DNA of 9,230 bases from Chloroflexota bacterium (GTDB lineage: Bacteria; Chloroflexota; Limnocylindria; Limnocylindrales; CSP1-4). The translations under genes and the position numbers were made by a program. Shown here in pieces: positions 1 through 7,870 of this stretch. How positions within the stretch are numbered: position 1 is the first letter of the stretch; every line of letters starts with the position of its first letter. The DNA is taken from positions 1 to 9,230 of the forward strand of contig JARXKQ010000032.1 of assembly GCA_030271555.1 (NCBI GenBank), written 5' to 3'. Below the pieces are notes generated by a model. That model did no database searches. It saw only the letters and a program-made list of their open reading frames with translations, and was not told the DNA's origin.

Positions 1-9
1 GCGGCGGGC

Positions 10-1284
10 TCAGGGGTTGCGCGCGGGCCGCTGGAGCATCTGCGCCGCCGTCGGGCCAAGGTGGCGCCGCTCGGGCAGGCGCTGGTAGCCGCCCACTGCC
101 GCGACTGCGGCGAGCGAGCCGCCCACGATCAACGCCGCTGGGGCGCCGCCAAAACCGCTGGCGATGAGCCCGGAAAACAGCCCGCCGATGGGCGTCGTGC
201 CCACGAATACGGTCGTGTACAGGCTCACGACGCGGCCGCGCAGGATGTCCGGCACTGCCAGTTGGATCGTCGTGTTCGCGGTGGCGGCCATCGAGATGCC
301 GCCCCAGCCCGCGACGAACATCATCGCCAGGCTCAGCGGCAGCCAGCGCGACACACCCACGCCGACCATCGCGAGCCCCACGAGCGCGGCGCCAACGAAG
401 AGGCGGCCCATCGACGCCGTGCGTCGGAAGGCGATCGACAGTGCGCTCACAAGGGAGCCCAGACCCGCGGCGGACATCAGGAAGCCATAGGTGTCGGCGT
501 CGCCGTGAAGGACGTCGCGTGCGACCACCGGGATCAGCACGGAATAGTTCATCGCGAAGGTCGAGACAAGGCCCACGACCACGATCACGAGCAGGATGCG
601 CGGGTTGCCGCGGGTGTATTGGAAGCCTTCCACCAACAGGTTGACGACAGATCGAACGTTGCGACTGACGACCGCGCGTTCGGTCGGTGGGTGCATCTCG
701 CTCGGCCGCATCATCAGCAGGCTGACCACGACCGCGAGGTAGCTCACCGCATTCACGAAGAACAGCGGCTCGATGCCGATTCCGGCGATCGTCAGGCCGG
801 CGATGGCGGGGCCGATGATGCGGGTGATGTTGAAAACGGTGCTGTTGAGCGCCACGGCATTGGCGATGTGCTCGCGCCCGACCATCTCGATGACGAACGC
901 TTGACGGATGGGCATGTCGAACGAGTTGACGACACCCATGCCCAGGGCGAGGGCGAAGATGTGCCACACCTGCACCTGGTGGGTGGCGTACAGCACGGCC
1001 AGGATGAGCGCCAGCAGGCCGGCGGTGATCTGGGTGATCATGAGCGCCTTGCGCTTGGAAATAGAGTCCGCGACGATCCCGCCGATTGGCCCCAGGAACA
1101 GGATCGGGCCGAACTGCGCGACGGCGACAACGCCCAGTGCGAGCGGGTCGTTGGTCAACTGCAGGACAAGCCATGCCTGACCAACCGACTGCATCCACGT
1201 GCCGATCAGCGACACGAGCATGCCCGTCCAGAACAACCGGAAGTTGCGGTGGCGGAAGGCAATGAGGCCCTCGGGCAATCTCAT
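10..1284 (-). CDS. MFS transporter (MFS_3-type drug/siderophore exporter)
   Basis: A 424-residue inner-membrane carrier of the major facilitator superfamily, probably a proton-driven exporter; the substrate cannot be read from sequence. It has about 12 hydrophobic segments in two halves, with a polar central loop at about residues 192-225. The loop between helices 2 and 3 carries a motif-A-like stretch (GGIVADSISKRK, 68-79). Residues 120-163 (NSFDMPIRQAF, then AVALNSTVFN and GPAIAG) are typical of the MFS_3 / enterobactin-exporter-like group. Its ATG overlaps the stop of the upstream kinase-like gene as ATGA (1281-1284), so it is the last visible gene of a coupled operon with mdh. No clear Shine-Dalgarno site precedes it, which fits coupling. 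The length is normal and the gene looks intact. The family call is firm; the substrate is unknown. Confidence 0.93.
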   Translation of the reverse strand: MRLPEGLIAFRHRNFRLFWTGMLVSLIGTWMQSVGQAWLVLQLTNDPLALGVVAVAQFGPILFLGPIGGIVADSISKRKALMITQITAGLLALILAVLYATHQVQVWHIFALALGMGVVNSFDMPIRQAFVIEMVGREHIANAVALNSTVFNITRIIGPAIAGLTIAGIGIEPLFFVNAVSYLAVVVSLLMMRPSEMHPPTERAVVSRNVRSVVNLLVEGFQYTRGNPRILLVIVVVGLVSTFAMNYSVLIPVVARDVLHGDADTYGFLMSAAGLGSLVSALSIAFRRTASMGRLFVGAALVGLAMVGVGVSRWLPLSLAMMFVAGWGGISMAATANTTIQLAVPDILRGRVVSLYTTVFVGTTPIGGLFSGLIASGFGGAPAALIVGGSLAAVAAVGGYQRLPERRHLGPTAAQMLQRPARNP

Positions 1285-1942
1285 GGCTGGCTGCTCTGGG
1301 TTGCCCTGACGGCTGCTTCGATCAGATCGGCGCTCCCCTCGACCCCCAGGTGACCGGCGTCGAGCGCGAGGTCGTAGTGCGTGACGTCCTTCCAGTCAGC
1401 GCCAAAGACGCTCCTGATGTACTCGGCGCGGGCCGCATCGATCGACTGGCACAGCTCGCGCAATGACTTCTCCTCGGGCCGCGCTTCCGCTGGGATCTGC
1501 TCGACCCGAGCGAGCAGGTAGCGGACGCGGGCGTCGAGCGACGCGTGCAGCTGGACGTGGAAGGTTTTGGGCCGGTCAGCCAGGATGAATGCGCCGCCGC
1601 GACCAAGAATGACCGCGTTGCCGGTATCGGCCGCTTCCTCGATGACCGCGCGCGTGATCTCGACCAGGCGCTCGTGCACGCTCATTGGCGCCAGCGACGG
1701 CGCCAGATTGACGCCGGGCAGCGCCGGCTCCGGTGACGCGGCAAGGGCCGACGCGACGCGCTGCCAGACGGTCGGCAGGCGCTCGTCGTAGCTCTCCAGC
1801 TCTTGCTCGGGTATCCCGGCGCGCAGCGCCACCTGGGCGACTATCGCCCGGTCGAGCATCTCCGACCCAAACCGCTGTGCCAGCAGCCGGCCAATTGGTG
1901 CCCCGGCGGCGCCGAACTGACGCGAGATCGTTATTACGGGCA

Positions 1943-1943
<1 letters not shown>
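1281..1943 (-). CDS. Cytidylate kinase-like family protein (Cytidylate_kin2)
   Basis: A 220-residue soluble P-loop protein of the cytidylate-kinase-like family, presumably a nucleotide or small-molecule kinase; no member's substrate can be assigned from this sequence. The N-terminus (ITISRQFGAAGAPIGRLLA, 4-22) is the family's modified nucleotide-binding loop, related to the common SREYGSGGREIG pattern and lacking a classical Walker A lysine. Residues 109-121 (NAVILGRGGAFIL) and the LHASLDARVRYLL stretch (132-144) match the second conserved block, and DLALDAGHLGVEG (191-203) the C-terminal one. The start is GTG, whose G is shared with the mdh stop (TAGTG), and the stop overlaps the MFS start (ATGA). 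Both arrangements suggest translational coupling. It should not be named cmk, because true CMP kinase has a different P-loop and CMP-binding insert. Confidence 0.88.
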
Positions 1944-2986
<1,043 letters not shown>

Positions 2987-3003
2987 TCACCCACAAACCC
3001 ACC

Positions 3004-3010
3004 AAGGAGA
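3004..3010 (+). promoter_or_regulatory. Ribosome binding site of the ABC ATPase gene
   Basis: AAGGAGA lies 4 bases before the GTG at 3015, a strong Shine-Dalgarno match at slightly short spacing. It supports the GTG as the true start. Confidence 0.7.
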
Positions 3011-3014
3011 GCAA

Positions 3015-3923
3015 GTGACCGCTGTCATTCATACCGAGAAGTTGACGAAGTACTACGGCAAGCACCTGGGCATGATCGACATCGATCTCGACGTCAACGA
3101 GGGCGAGGCATTCGGCTTCCTGGGCCCCAATGGCGCCGGCAAGACGACCATGATCCGGACACTGCTCGATCACATCCGACCCAGCAGCGGCCGGGCGACC
3201 GTCTTCGGCATCGAGACGACGGCCGATCCGGTCGCGATCCACCGCCGCGTGGGTTACCTGCCGGGCGAATTTGCGCTGTACGACAAGCTCACCGGAGGGC
3301 AGACGCTGGACTACTTTGCCAATCTGCGTGGGTTGCGCGACCGGGCCTATCAGCGGGACCTGATCGCGCGCCTCGACGTGGACCCAACGCGCAAGTTCCG
3401 CGAGTACTCCAAGGGCAACAAGCAGAAGATCGGCCTGATCATCGCCCTACAGCACAAGCCCGACCTGCTGCTCCTCGATGAGCCGACCTCCGGCCTGGAC
3501 CCGCTCATCCAGCAGGAGTTCTACGGCGTCATCCGGGAGGCCAAGAACGAGGGCAGGACCGTCTTCCTTTCGTCGCACATCCTGTCCGAGGTCGAGAAGA
3601 CCTGCGATCGGGTGGCGATCATTCGCGACGGCCGCCTCACGCGCGTTGATCGCACCGAAGCACTGCGTGACCTGGCCCACCACACGGTCGAGATGGTGTT
3701 CGCCGGCCCCGTTCCCGCGACCGCATTCGAGCAGATCCCCGGCGTCTCTGACGTCGTGGCCAGCGGCCACGTGCTGCGCATGAAGGTGTCGGGCAACATC
3801 GCATCAGTCGTCCGCGCGGCCGCGCAATATGAGCTGGCCGACTTCATCAGCCGCGAGCCGTCGCTCGAGGAGACGTTCCTGGCCGAATATGGCCATGGAA
3901 CGGCCGAGGTCGCTGCGCAATGA
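3015..3923 (+). CDS. ABC exporter ATP-binding protein (DrrA/CcmA-like)
   Basis: The 302-residue ATPase of an ABC-2 type exporter. Walker A is GPNGAGKTT (37-45), Walker B LLLLDEP (151-157) with catalytic E156, and the switch histidine is H188 in SSHILSE. The signature motif is YSKGNKQ (131-137) rather than canonical LSGGQ, and the Q-loop position reads YLPGE (81-85), with Gly where Gln is usual. Both deviations are, to my knowledge, typical of the subfamily pairing with large duplicated permeases and need not mean inactivity. The C-terminal part, about 210-302, is the accessory domain common in drug-export ATPases and ends with the usual SLEETFL block (283-289). The start is GTG with a good ribosome site. 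Its stop overlaps the permease start as ATGA (3920-3923), so the two are coupled. The exported substrate is unknown. Confidence 0.95.
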   Translation: MTAVIHTEKLTKYYGKHLGMIDIDLDVNEGEAFGFLGPNGAGKTTMIRTLLDHIRPSSGRATVFGIETTADPVAIHRRVGYLPGEFALYDKLTGGQTLDYFANLRGLRDRAYQRDLIARLDVDPTRKFREYSKGNKQKIGLIIALQHKPDLLLLDEPTSGLDPLIQQEFYGVIREAKNEGRTVFLSSHILSEVEKTCDRVAIIRDGRLTRVDRTEALRDLAHHTVEMVFAGPVPATAFEQIPGVSDVVASGHVLRMKVSGNIASVVRAAAQYELADFISREPSLEETFLAEYGHGTAEVAAQ

Positions 3924-5599
3924 CCGCCACCACACGCACCCTTCCGGCCGGCCCCTCGCTGTCGCGTCGCCTGTACGGGCTGGGCAGCATCTTCGGCAAG
4001 ACCGTGCGCGATTCGCGCCGGGCGATGCTCGTCACCGCCATCCTCCTCGCCATCGTGTTCCTGGGCGTGACCAAGGCGTTCGTGGCTGAGTTCAACACCG
4101 CTGACAAACGCCTCGAGCTCGTGCAACTGACTCAAGCACTTCCGCCAATCATCGCTGGGCTGGCCGGCAAGGTCACCGACAACATCGGCACGATGGGCGG
4201 CTACCTCCAGTACAAGTACGGCACTTTCATCCCGATACTCCTCAGCCTCTGGTCGATCCTGGCGCTGTCGGGCACGCTGGCGTCCGAAACGCAGCGCGGC
4301 AGCATGGACATCCTCGCCGCGACCGGCAAGCCGAGGCGCACGATCGCGCTCCAGAAGCTTGCCGGCCATATCGTGCCCCTGACCATCGCGCTCCTCGTGC
4401 TCTTCCTGTCCGTCGTTGTCGCGGGCAGCGCCTATCCCGTCCTGCCGGGCGACGCGATCAGCGTCACATCCGCGTTTGCGTACACCGTCTGGGCGGGGCT
4501 CATGGCGCTCGCCGCCGGCAGTCTCGCGTTCGCTCTGGGCCCTTTCGTGGGTCGCGGCGCCGCCGCCGGTATCGCCGGCTTCGTGACCTTCGCCGGCTTC
4601 ATCCTCAATGGCTACCAGGGGCCAGTGCCATCACTGGCGCCGTTCGCGAGCCTCACCTGGTGGTGCTGGACGTCGAACCACCTCGCGCTCGCCGGCTACT
4701 ACGACTGGACGTCCGTACTGCTTGTCGCTGCGCTCGTCGTCGTGCTGCTGTACGTAGGCGTTGCCGCCTTCACGCGGCGCGACATCGGGCTGACAAGCGT
4801 CGTCCCGATTCCTTCCACTCCAAGGGCGCTGCGTGGCCTGGGTGGGCCGGTCGGGCGGGCGGCAGCATCGAACCTCGGCGTGGCTATTGCGTGGGGCGCG
4901 GGCCTGGGCATCTTCGGCCTGATCCTGGGCAATTCGTCGAAAGACTTCCTCGAATCGCTCCAGAAGTCACCGCTGTTCCTACAGCTGCTTCAGCAGGCCT
5001 TTCCGAATACCGACTACGCCACGCCTGGTGGTTTCCTGCAACTGCTTTTCGTCCAGTTCGGCGTCCTGCTCGCCGGCCTGGCCGCCGCGACGTTCGCCGC
5101 CGGTTGGGCGTCGGACGAGACATCGGGCCGATTGGAGATGGTTCTCGCCACTCCCCTCGGGCGGGTGCGGTGGGCGCTGGCCAGTGGGGCAGGCTTGCTG
5201 ATCAACGTAGCCACCTTCGTTGCCATCGTTGCCATCGGCATAGGGCTGGGCATCGCCAGCTCCGGGGGCGACCTGGCGACGCCGGTACTCGGCTCGCTGA
5301 TCCTGGGCGTGTACGCCGCGGCGCTTGTCGGCATCGGCCTGGCCGTCGGCGGCATCGCGCGCGCCGGCTGGGCCGCGCCTGCGGTAGTCATCGTCGTTCT
5401 CCTGACCTGGTTCCTGCAGCTCGTCGGGCCGCTTTTCAGCTTGCCGGAGGTCGTGCAGAACCTGGCGCTGACCGCCCATCTGGGCGAGACGATGGTCGGC
5501 CGCTGGGACTGGGGCGGCGTTGGCATGGCGGCCGTCCTGGCGGTGGGGGGCATCGCTCTCGGGGCGTGGGGCTTCAGGCGGCGCGACCTGGTGCGCTGA
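3920..5599 (+). CDS. ABC exporter permease with two fused ABC-2 halves (COG3559-like)
   Basis: A 559-residue integral membrane protein with about 12 hydrophobic segments, pairing with the ATPase encoded just upstream. It resembles the COG3559/TnrB3 group annotated as exporters of polyketide antibiotics, a family label rather than a demonstrated substrate. The sequence shows an internal duplication. In half one, ASETQRGSMDILAATGKPRR (121-140) follows a membrane segment; in half two, ASDETSGRLEMVLATPLGR (397-415) does the same. Each half ends in a similar basic tail: FTRRDIG (284-290) and FRRRDLVR (552-559). One polypeptide thus likely supplies both transmembrane halves, with the ATPase acting as a homodimer. 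The ATG overlaps the ATPase stop (ATGA), and a polar soluble stretch at about 338-370 separates membrane segments in the second half. No biosynthetic genes or regulator lie nearby to suggest a cargo. Confidence 0.93.
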   Translation: MTATTRTLPAGPSLSRRLYGLGSIFGKTVRDSRRAMLVTAILLAIVFLGVTKAFVAEFNTADKRLELVQLTQALPPIIAGLAGKVTDNIGTMGGYLQYKYGTFIPILLSLWSILALSGTLASETQRGSMDILAATGKPRRTIALQKLAGHIVPLTIALLVLFLSVVVAGSAYPVLPGDAISVTSAFAYTVWAGLMALAAGSLAFALGPFVGRGAAAGIAGFVTFAGFILNGYQGPVPSLAPFASLTWWCWTSNHLALAGYYDWTSVLLVAALVVVLLYVGVAAFTRRDIGLTSVVPIPSTPRALRGLGGPVGRAAASNLGVAIAWGAGLGIFGLILGNSSKDFLESLQKSPLFLQLLQQAFPNTDYATPGGFLQLLFVQFGVLLAGLAAATFAAGWASDETSGRLEMVLATPLGRVRWALASGAGLLINVATFVAIVAIGIGLGIASSGGDLATPVLGSLILGVYAAALVGIGLAVGGIARAGWAAPAVVIVVLLTWFLQLVGPLFSLPEVVQNLALTAHLGETMVGRWDWGGVGMAAVLAVGGIALGAWGFRRRDLVR

Positions 5600-5611
5600 C
5601 CCTCGGCTGAC

Positions 5612-5638
5612 GGCGGCGCGGGCTATGCTCGTGCCGCC
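5612..5638 (+). other. 12-bp hairpin ending directly at the cyclase start codon
   Basis: The left arm GGCGGCGCGGGC (5612-5623) pairs over its full length with the right arm GCTCGTGCCGCC (5627-5638), leaving a three-base loop TAT. Ten pairs are Watson-Crick and two are G-U wobbles as RNA (5618-5632 and 5621-5629). The next base is the A of the cyclase ATG. In a transcript reading through from the ABC operon the stem would sit against the start codon and could block ribosome entry. It has no T-tract, so it is a poor intrinsic terminator. The loop and right arm overlap the -10-like TATGCT box. Confidence 0.55.
5624..5629 (+). promoter_or_regulatory. Putative -10 box for leaderless transcription of the cyclase gene
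   Basis: TATGCT lies 9 bases before the ATG at 5639, and no Shine-Dalgarno site is present. The spacing fits a promoter whose transcript starts at or next to the ATG, as is common in several high-GC phyla. The decamer GCTATGCTCG around it is nearly repeated before the next gene. No clear -35 element is seen. Confidence 0.4.
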
Positions 5639-5911
5639 ATGCCCGACCTGCCCAGCGGAACGGTCACGTTCGTTTTCAGCGACCTCGAGGGCAGCACGCG
5701 CCTGCTCAAGCAGCTGGGTGACGAGCAGTTCACGCAGTTGCTGGCCACCCATCGCGCGCTGCTGCGCGAGGTCTTTGGGCGCCACAGCGGCAACGAGATC
5801 GACACCCAGGGCGACGCGTTCTTCTACTCCTTCGCGCGCGCCCGTCCGCCGTTGCCGCGGCCGTCGAGCTGCAGCGCGCCCACGCCGACCAGGCGTGGCC
5901 CCGTGGCGTGA
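5639..5911 (+). CDS. Class III nucleotidyl cyclase domain, N-terminal part (frameshifted)
   Basis: First 90-codon piece of a broken gene that continues at 5908-6588. Residues 8-65 are the start of a class III adenylate/guanylate cyclase domain of the COG2114 type: TVTFVFSDLEGSTRLL with first metal-binding Asp D15, and IDTQGDAFF with the second, D59. The position that often holds a substrate-selecting Lys, four residues before D59, is D55, as in other 'DTQGD' proteins, so cAMP synthesis is not assured. Up to FARAR (65-69) it follows the family; the remaining 21 residues are proline- and serine-rich and unlike it. Reading the same bases one frame back from 5845 restores the expected helix (SAVAAAVELQRAHAD). 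One base therefore appears to be missing near 5831-5847. The ATG is chosen because the domain begins a few residues later. Confidence 0.7.
   Translation: MPDLPSGTVTFVFSDLEGSTRLLKQLGDEQFTQLLATHRALLREVFGRHSGNEIDTQGDAFFYSFARARPPLPRPSSCSAPTPTRRGPVA
5831..5847 (+). other. Frameshift site within the cyclase gene
   Basis: The family-like reading leaves the frame of 5639 after the codons for FARA and resumes in the frame of 5908 at TCC (5845-5847). The two bases CG at 5843-5844 stand where a three-base codon, probably Arg, is expected. Adding one base makes 5639-6588 a single frame of 317 codons including stop. The surrounding GCGCGCGCCCG run is a plausible place for deletion or a base-calling error. 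Confidence 0.75.
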
Positions 5912-6588
5912 AGGTCAACGTGCGCCTGGGCCTGCACACAGGCGAGCCGGTTGTGGGCGAGGAGGGCTACACCGGGCTCGACGTCGTCCGTGCGGCGCGT
6001 ATCGCGGCGGACGGCGAAGGCGGCCAGATCCTGCTGTCTGAGGCGACCCGGGCGATCGTTGGCGGCAACCTGCCTGAGGGCGTTGGCATTCGCGAGCTGG
6101 GCGAACGGAAGCTCAAGGACATCGACCGACCCGAACCGCTATTCGAGCTGGTCTACGCACCCGAATCGCCCGCTGCGGCTGAGTCGGCCAAGCCGGTCGA
6201 TTCGGCCCCGGCGGCTCAATCGGCCGTCCAGGTGGCACCCGCTGAGGTGTCGTTCGACGTCAAACCCGGCAACGTCTTCAAGCAGTGGCAGCGGATGGCC
6301 CGGCTCGCATTCGATGCAGCCAAGAACGACGATGATCCGGGCCGGGTCATCGAGGAGCGCGTGTTGAGCGAGCTCAAGAAGACCTTCGGCGACGCGATCA
6401 TCATCGAAGGCAAGAACCCCAAGGTGAAGCCGCCCGCGCCGCCGACCGTGAAGCCAGCCAAGCTTCCGGCCAAGTCGGGCGGATCGGTCGCCGATGGGCT
6501 CGCCCGGCTGAATGCGCTGCGCGAGGCTGGTGCGCTGAGCGATGAGCAGTACTCCAAGGCGGTCGATCGGCTGCTCGCCGAAGGCTGA
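5908..6588 (+). CDS. Class III cyclase, C-terminal part, with linker and SHOCT motif
   Basis: Second piece of the frameshifted cyclase gene (226 codons from a GTG that overlaps the first piece's stop as GTGA). The conserved frame extends upstream to about 5845, so this GTG is probably not the natural start. Residues 3-45 complete the cyclase domain (VNVRLGLHTGEPVVGEEGY, then GLDVVRAARI and GGQILLS). R31 matches the transition-state Arg; the partner position, Asn or His in many relatives, is V27. Then come an Ala/Pro-rich linker (84-112), an unrecognised segment at about 113-170 (NVFKQWQRMARLAFDAAKN and following), a Pro/Lys linker (171-190) and a SHOCT-like end (GLARLNALREAGALSDEQYSKAVDRLL, two blocks within 197-223). 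SHOCT motifs are small helical tails often linked to oligomerisation. The intact protein, about 316 residues, would be cytoplasmic because no membrane segment is visible. Confidence 0.75.
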   Translation: MKVNVRLGLHTGEPVVGEEGYTGLDVVRAARIAADGEGGQILLSEATRAIVGGNLPEGVGIRELGERKLKDIDRPEPLFELVYAPESPAAAESAKPVDSAPAAQSAVQVAPAEVSFDVKPGNVFKQWQRMARLAFDAAKNDDDPGRVIEERVLSELKKTFGDAIIIEGKNPKVKPPAPPTVKPAKLPAKSGGSVADGLARLNALREAGALSDEQYSKAVDRLLAEG

Positions 6589-6591
6589 CGC

Positions 6592-6597
6592 TATCCT
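6592..6597 (+). promoter_or_regulatory. Putative -10 box for leaderless transcription of the PLP enzyme gene
   Basis: TATCCT lies 8 bases before the ATG at 6606, with no Shine-Dalgarno site in the 17-base gap. The decamer GCTATCCTCG (6590-6599) differs by one base from the one before the cyclase gene (5622-5631), and GGCTGACG occurs just upstream in both places (5605-5612 and 6583-6590). This suggests a shared promoter style rather than chance, although only two examples are in view. Confidence 0.4.
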
Positions 6598-6605
6598 CGC
6601 GGGCA

Positions 6606-7868
6606 ATGACTGACCAGCCGCTCCCCGACCGACCCGCCACGGGCGATGGCGCCGACCAGCACCAGCACACCGACCCGGCCTGGCATCCCGAAACCCTGAC
6701 CGTCCATGCCGGCCTGGCGCCCGACGAGCTGACCGGCGCGGTCGCTCCGCCCATCTACCAGACGGCCACGTTCGCGCAGGAAGGCGTCGGCCGGCCGCGC
6801 GGCGGCTGGGAGTACGCCCGAACGGGCAACCCGACGCGCGCCCGCCTCGAACAGGCAATCGCCGCGCTCGAAGGTGGCACCCATGGTCTGGCCTTTGCCA
6901 GTGGATCGGCCACGACATCGGTCATCGCCACCCTGGCGCTGCCCACAGAGCGCATCCTGTGCGTCAACGACGTCTACGGCGGGACGTTCCGGCTCTTCGA
7001 GCGCGTCCTGCGCGACACCGGTGTCGATGCGAGCTACCACGACTTCGCCGGCGACCCGATGGGCGAGCTCGATCGTGCACTCGACGCTCGCACCCGCCTG
7101 GTGTGGCTGGAGACGCCGACCAACCCGCATCTGCGCGTGATCGACATCGCGGCGATCGGACAGCGCCTGGCGAAGCACGCCGGCGCGCGCGGGGAGCGGC
7201 CGATCCTCGTCGTTGACAACACGTTCGCCTCGCCGCTCTCGCAGCAGCCGTTGAAGCTTGGTGCTGACATCGTTTTCCACTCCGCGACCAAGTACCTGTC
7301 GGGCCACTCCGACACGATCAGCGGCGTGCTCGCGACGTCGCGCGATGATCTCTACGAACGCCTCTCGTTCCTCCAGAACGCGATTGGCGCGGTCCCTGGC
7401 CCAATGGACTGCTTCCTCGTGCTGCGCGGCCTGCGCACCCTCGCGTTGCGCATCGAACGACATTCGGCGAACGGGCAGGCCGTGGCGGAGGCGCTTGCGG
7501 CGCGCGATGACATCGAGCGCGTCAACTACCCCGGGCTGCGCAGCGGCCGTCACGCGCACCCGTCGGCCGACCTGGCAGCACGTCAGATGCGCTATCCCGG
7601 CGGCATGGTCTCGTTCGTGCCCGCCGCGCGTGACGGCCGCTCAGCCGACGAGCGAGCGCGCAATTTCGTCGAAGGCACGCGCATCTTCGTCCTGGCGGAG
7701 TCGCTCGGCGGGGTCGAATCGCTGTGCGAGATCCCGGCGGTCATGACCCACGGATCGGTGGCCAACTCGCCGCTGGAGGTGTCGACAGCGCTGGTGCGAT
7801 TGTCGGTCGGCGTTGAGAACGTCGACGACCTGATCGGAGACGTCACCCAGGCACTGGACCGCGCTTAG
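6606..7868 (+). CDS. Trans-sulfuration PLP enzyme (cystathionine gamma-synthase / gamma-lyase type)
   Basis: A 420-residue cytoplasmic enzyme of the Cys/Met-metabolism PLP family (fold type I), normally a homotetramer. Visible elements are the phosphate-binding YARTGNPTR (70-78, from the neighbouring subunit), the ring-stacking Tyr in NDVYGGTFR (Y124), D204 in VVDNTF, Schiff-base Lys K229 in SATKYLSGHSD, and carboxylate-binding R398 in LVRLSVGVE. E365 in AESLGGVESL matches the Glu found in gamma-acting enzymes, where cystathionine beta-lyase has Tyr. That favours cystathionine gamma-synthase or gamma-lyase; O-acetylhomoserine sulfhydrylase is less likely because those are usually longer. Synthase and lyase cannot be separated by reading. 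About 27 polar residues precede the usual N-terminus (HPETLTVHAGL); the ATG at 6606 fits the -10 box. The tryptophanase gene starts two bases after the stop, so both are probably co-transcribed. Confidence 0.93.
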   Translation: MTDQPLPDRPATGDGADQHQHTDPAWHPETLTVHAGLAPDELTGAVAPPIYQTATFAQEGVGRPRGGWEYARTGNPTRARLEQAIAALEGGTHGLAFASGSATTSVIATLALPTERILCVNDVYGGTFRLFERVLRDTGVDASYHDFAGDPMGELDRALDARTRLVWLETPTNPHLRVIDIAAIGQRLAKHAGARGERPILVVDNTFASPLSQQPLKLGADIVFHSATKYLSGHSDTISGVLATSRDDLYERLSFLQNAIGAVPGPMDCFLVLRGLRTLALRIERHSANGQAVAEALAARDDIERVNYPGLRSGRHAHPSADLAARQMRYPGGMVSFVPAARDGRSADERARNFVEGTRIFVLAESLGGVESLCEIPAVMTHGSVANSPLEVSTALVRLSVGVENVDDLIGDVTQALDRA

Positions 7869-7870
7869 CG

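Noticed and set aside
1..9. Possible feature at the left edge
   Set aside because: Only nine bases lie beyond the MFS stop; nothing can be said about them.
61..1353. A 430-codon open frame on the plus strand opposite the MFS gene
   Set aside because: Its translation is rich in His, Arg, Asp and Gln with no family resemblance, while the opposite strand reads as a clear MFS transporter. Long antisense frames are expected in high-GC DNA.
5218..5235. Tandem 9-base repeat CGTTGCCAT within the permease
   Set aside because: Only two copies, in frame, encoding a simple VAIVAI membrane stretch; it does not suggest a regulatory or mobile repeat.
4660..5610. A 316-codon plus-strand frame overlapping the permease
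   Set aside because: Arg-rich shadow frame with no family features, inside a well-supported membrane protein gene.
5612..5638. Intrinsic terminator of the ABC operon
   Set aside because: The hairpin is strong but is followed by ATGCCCGAC and not a T-tract, so it lacks the second half of an intrinsic terminator.
5831..5850. Programmed -1 ribosomal frameshift joining the two cyclase parts
   Set aside because: No slippery heptamer of the X XXY YYZ type is present in the zero frame, and no relative known to me uses one here; a missing base is simpler.
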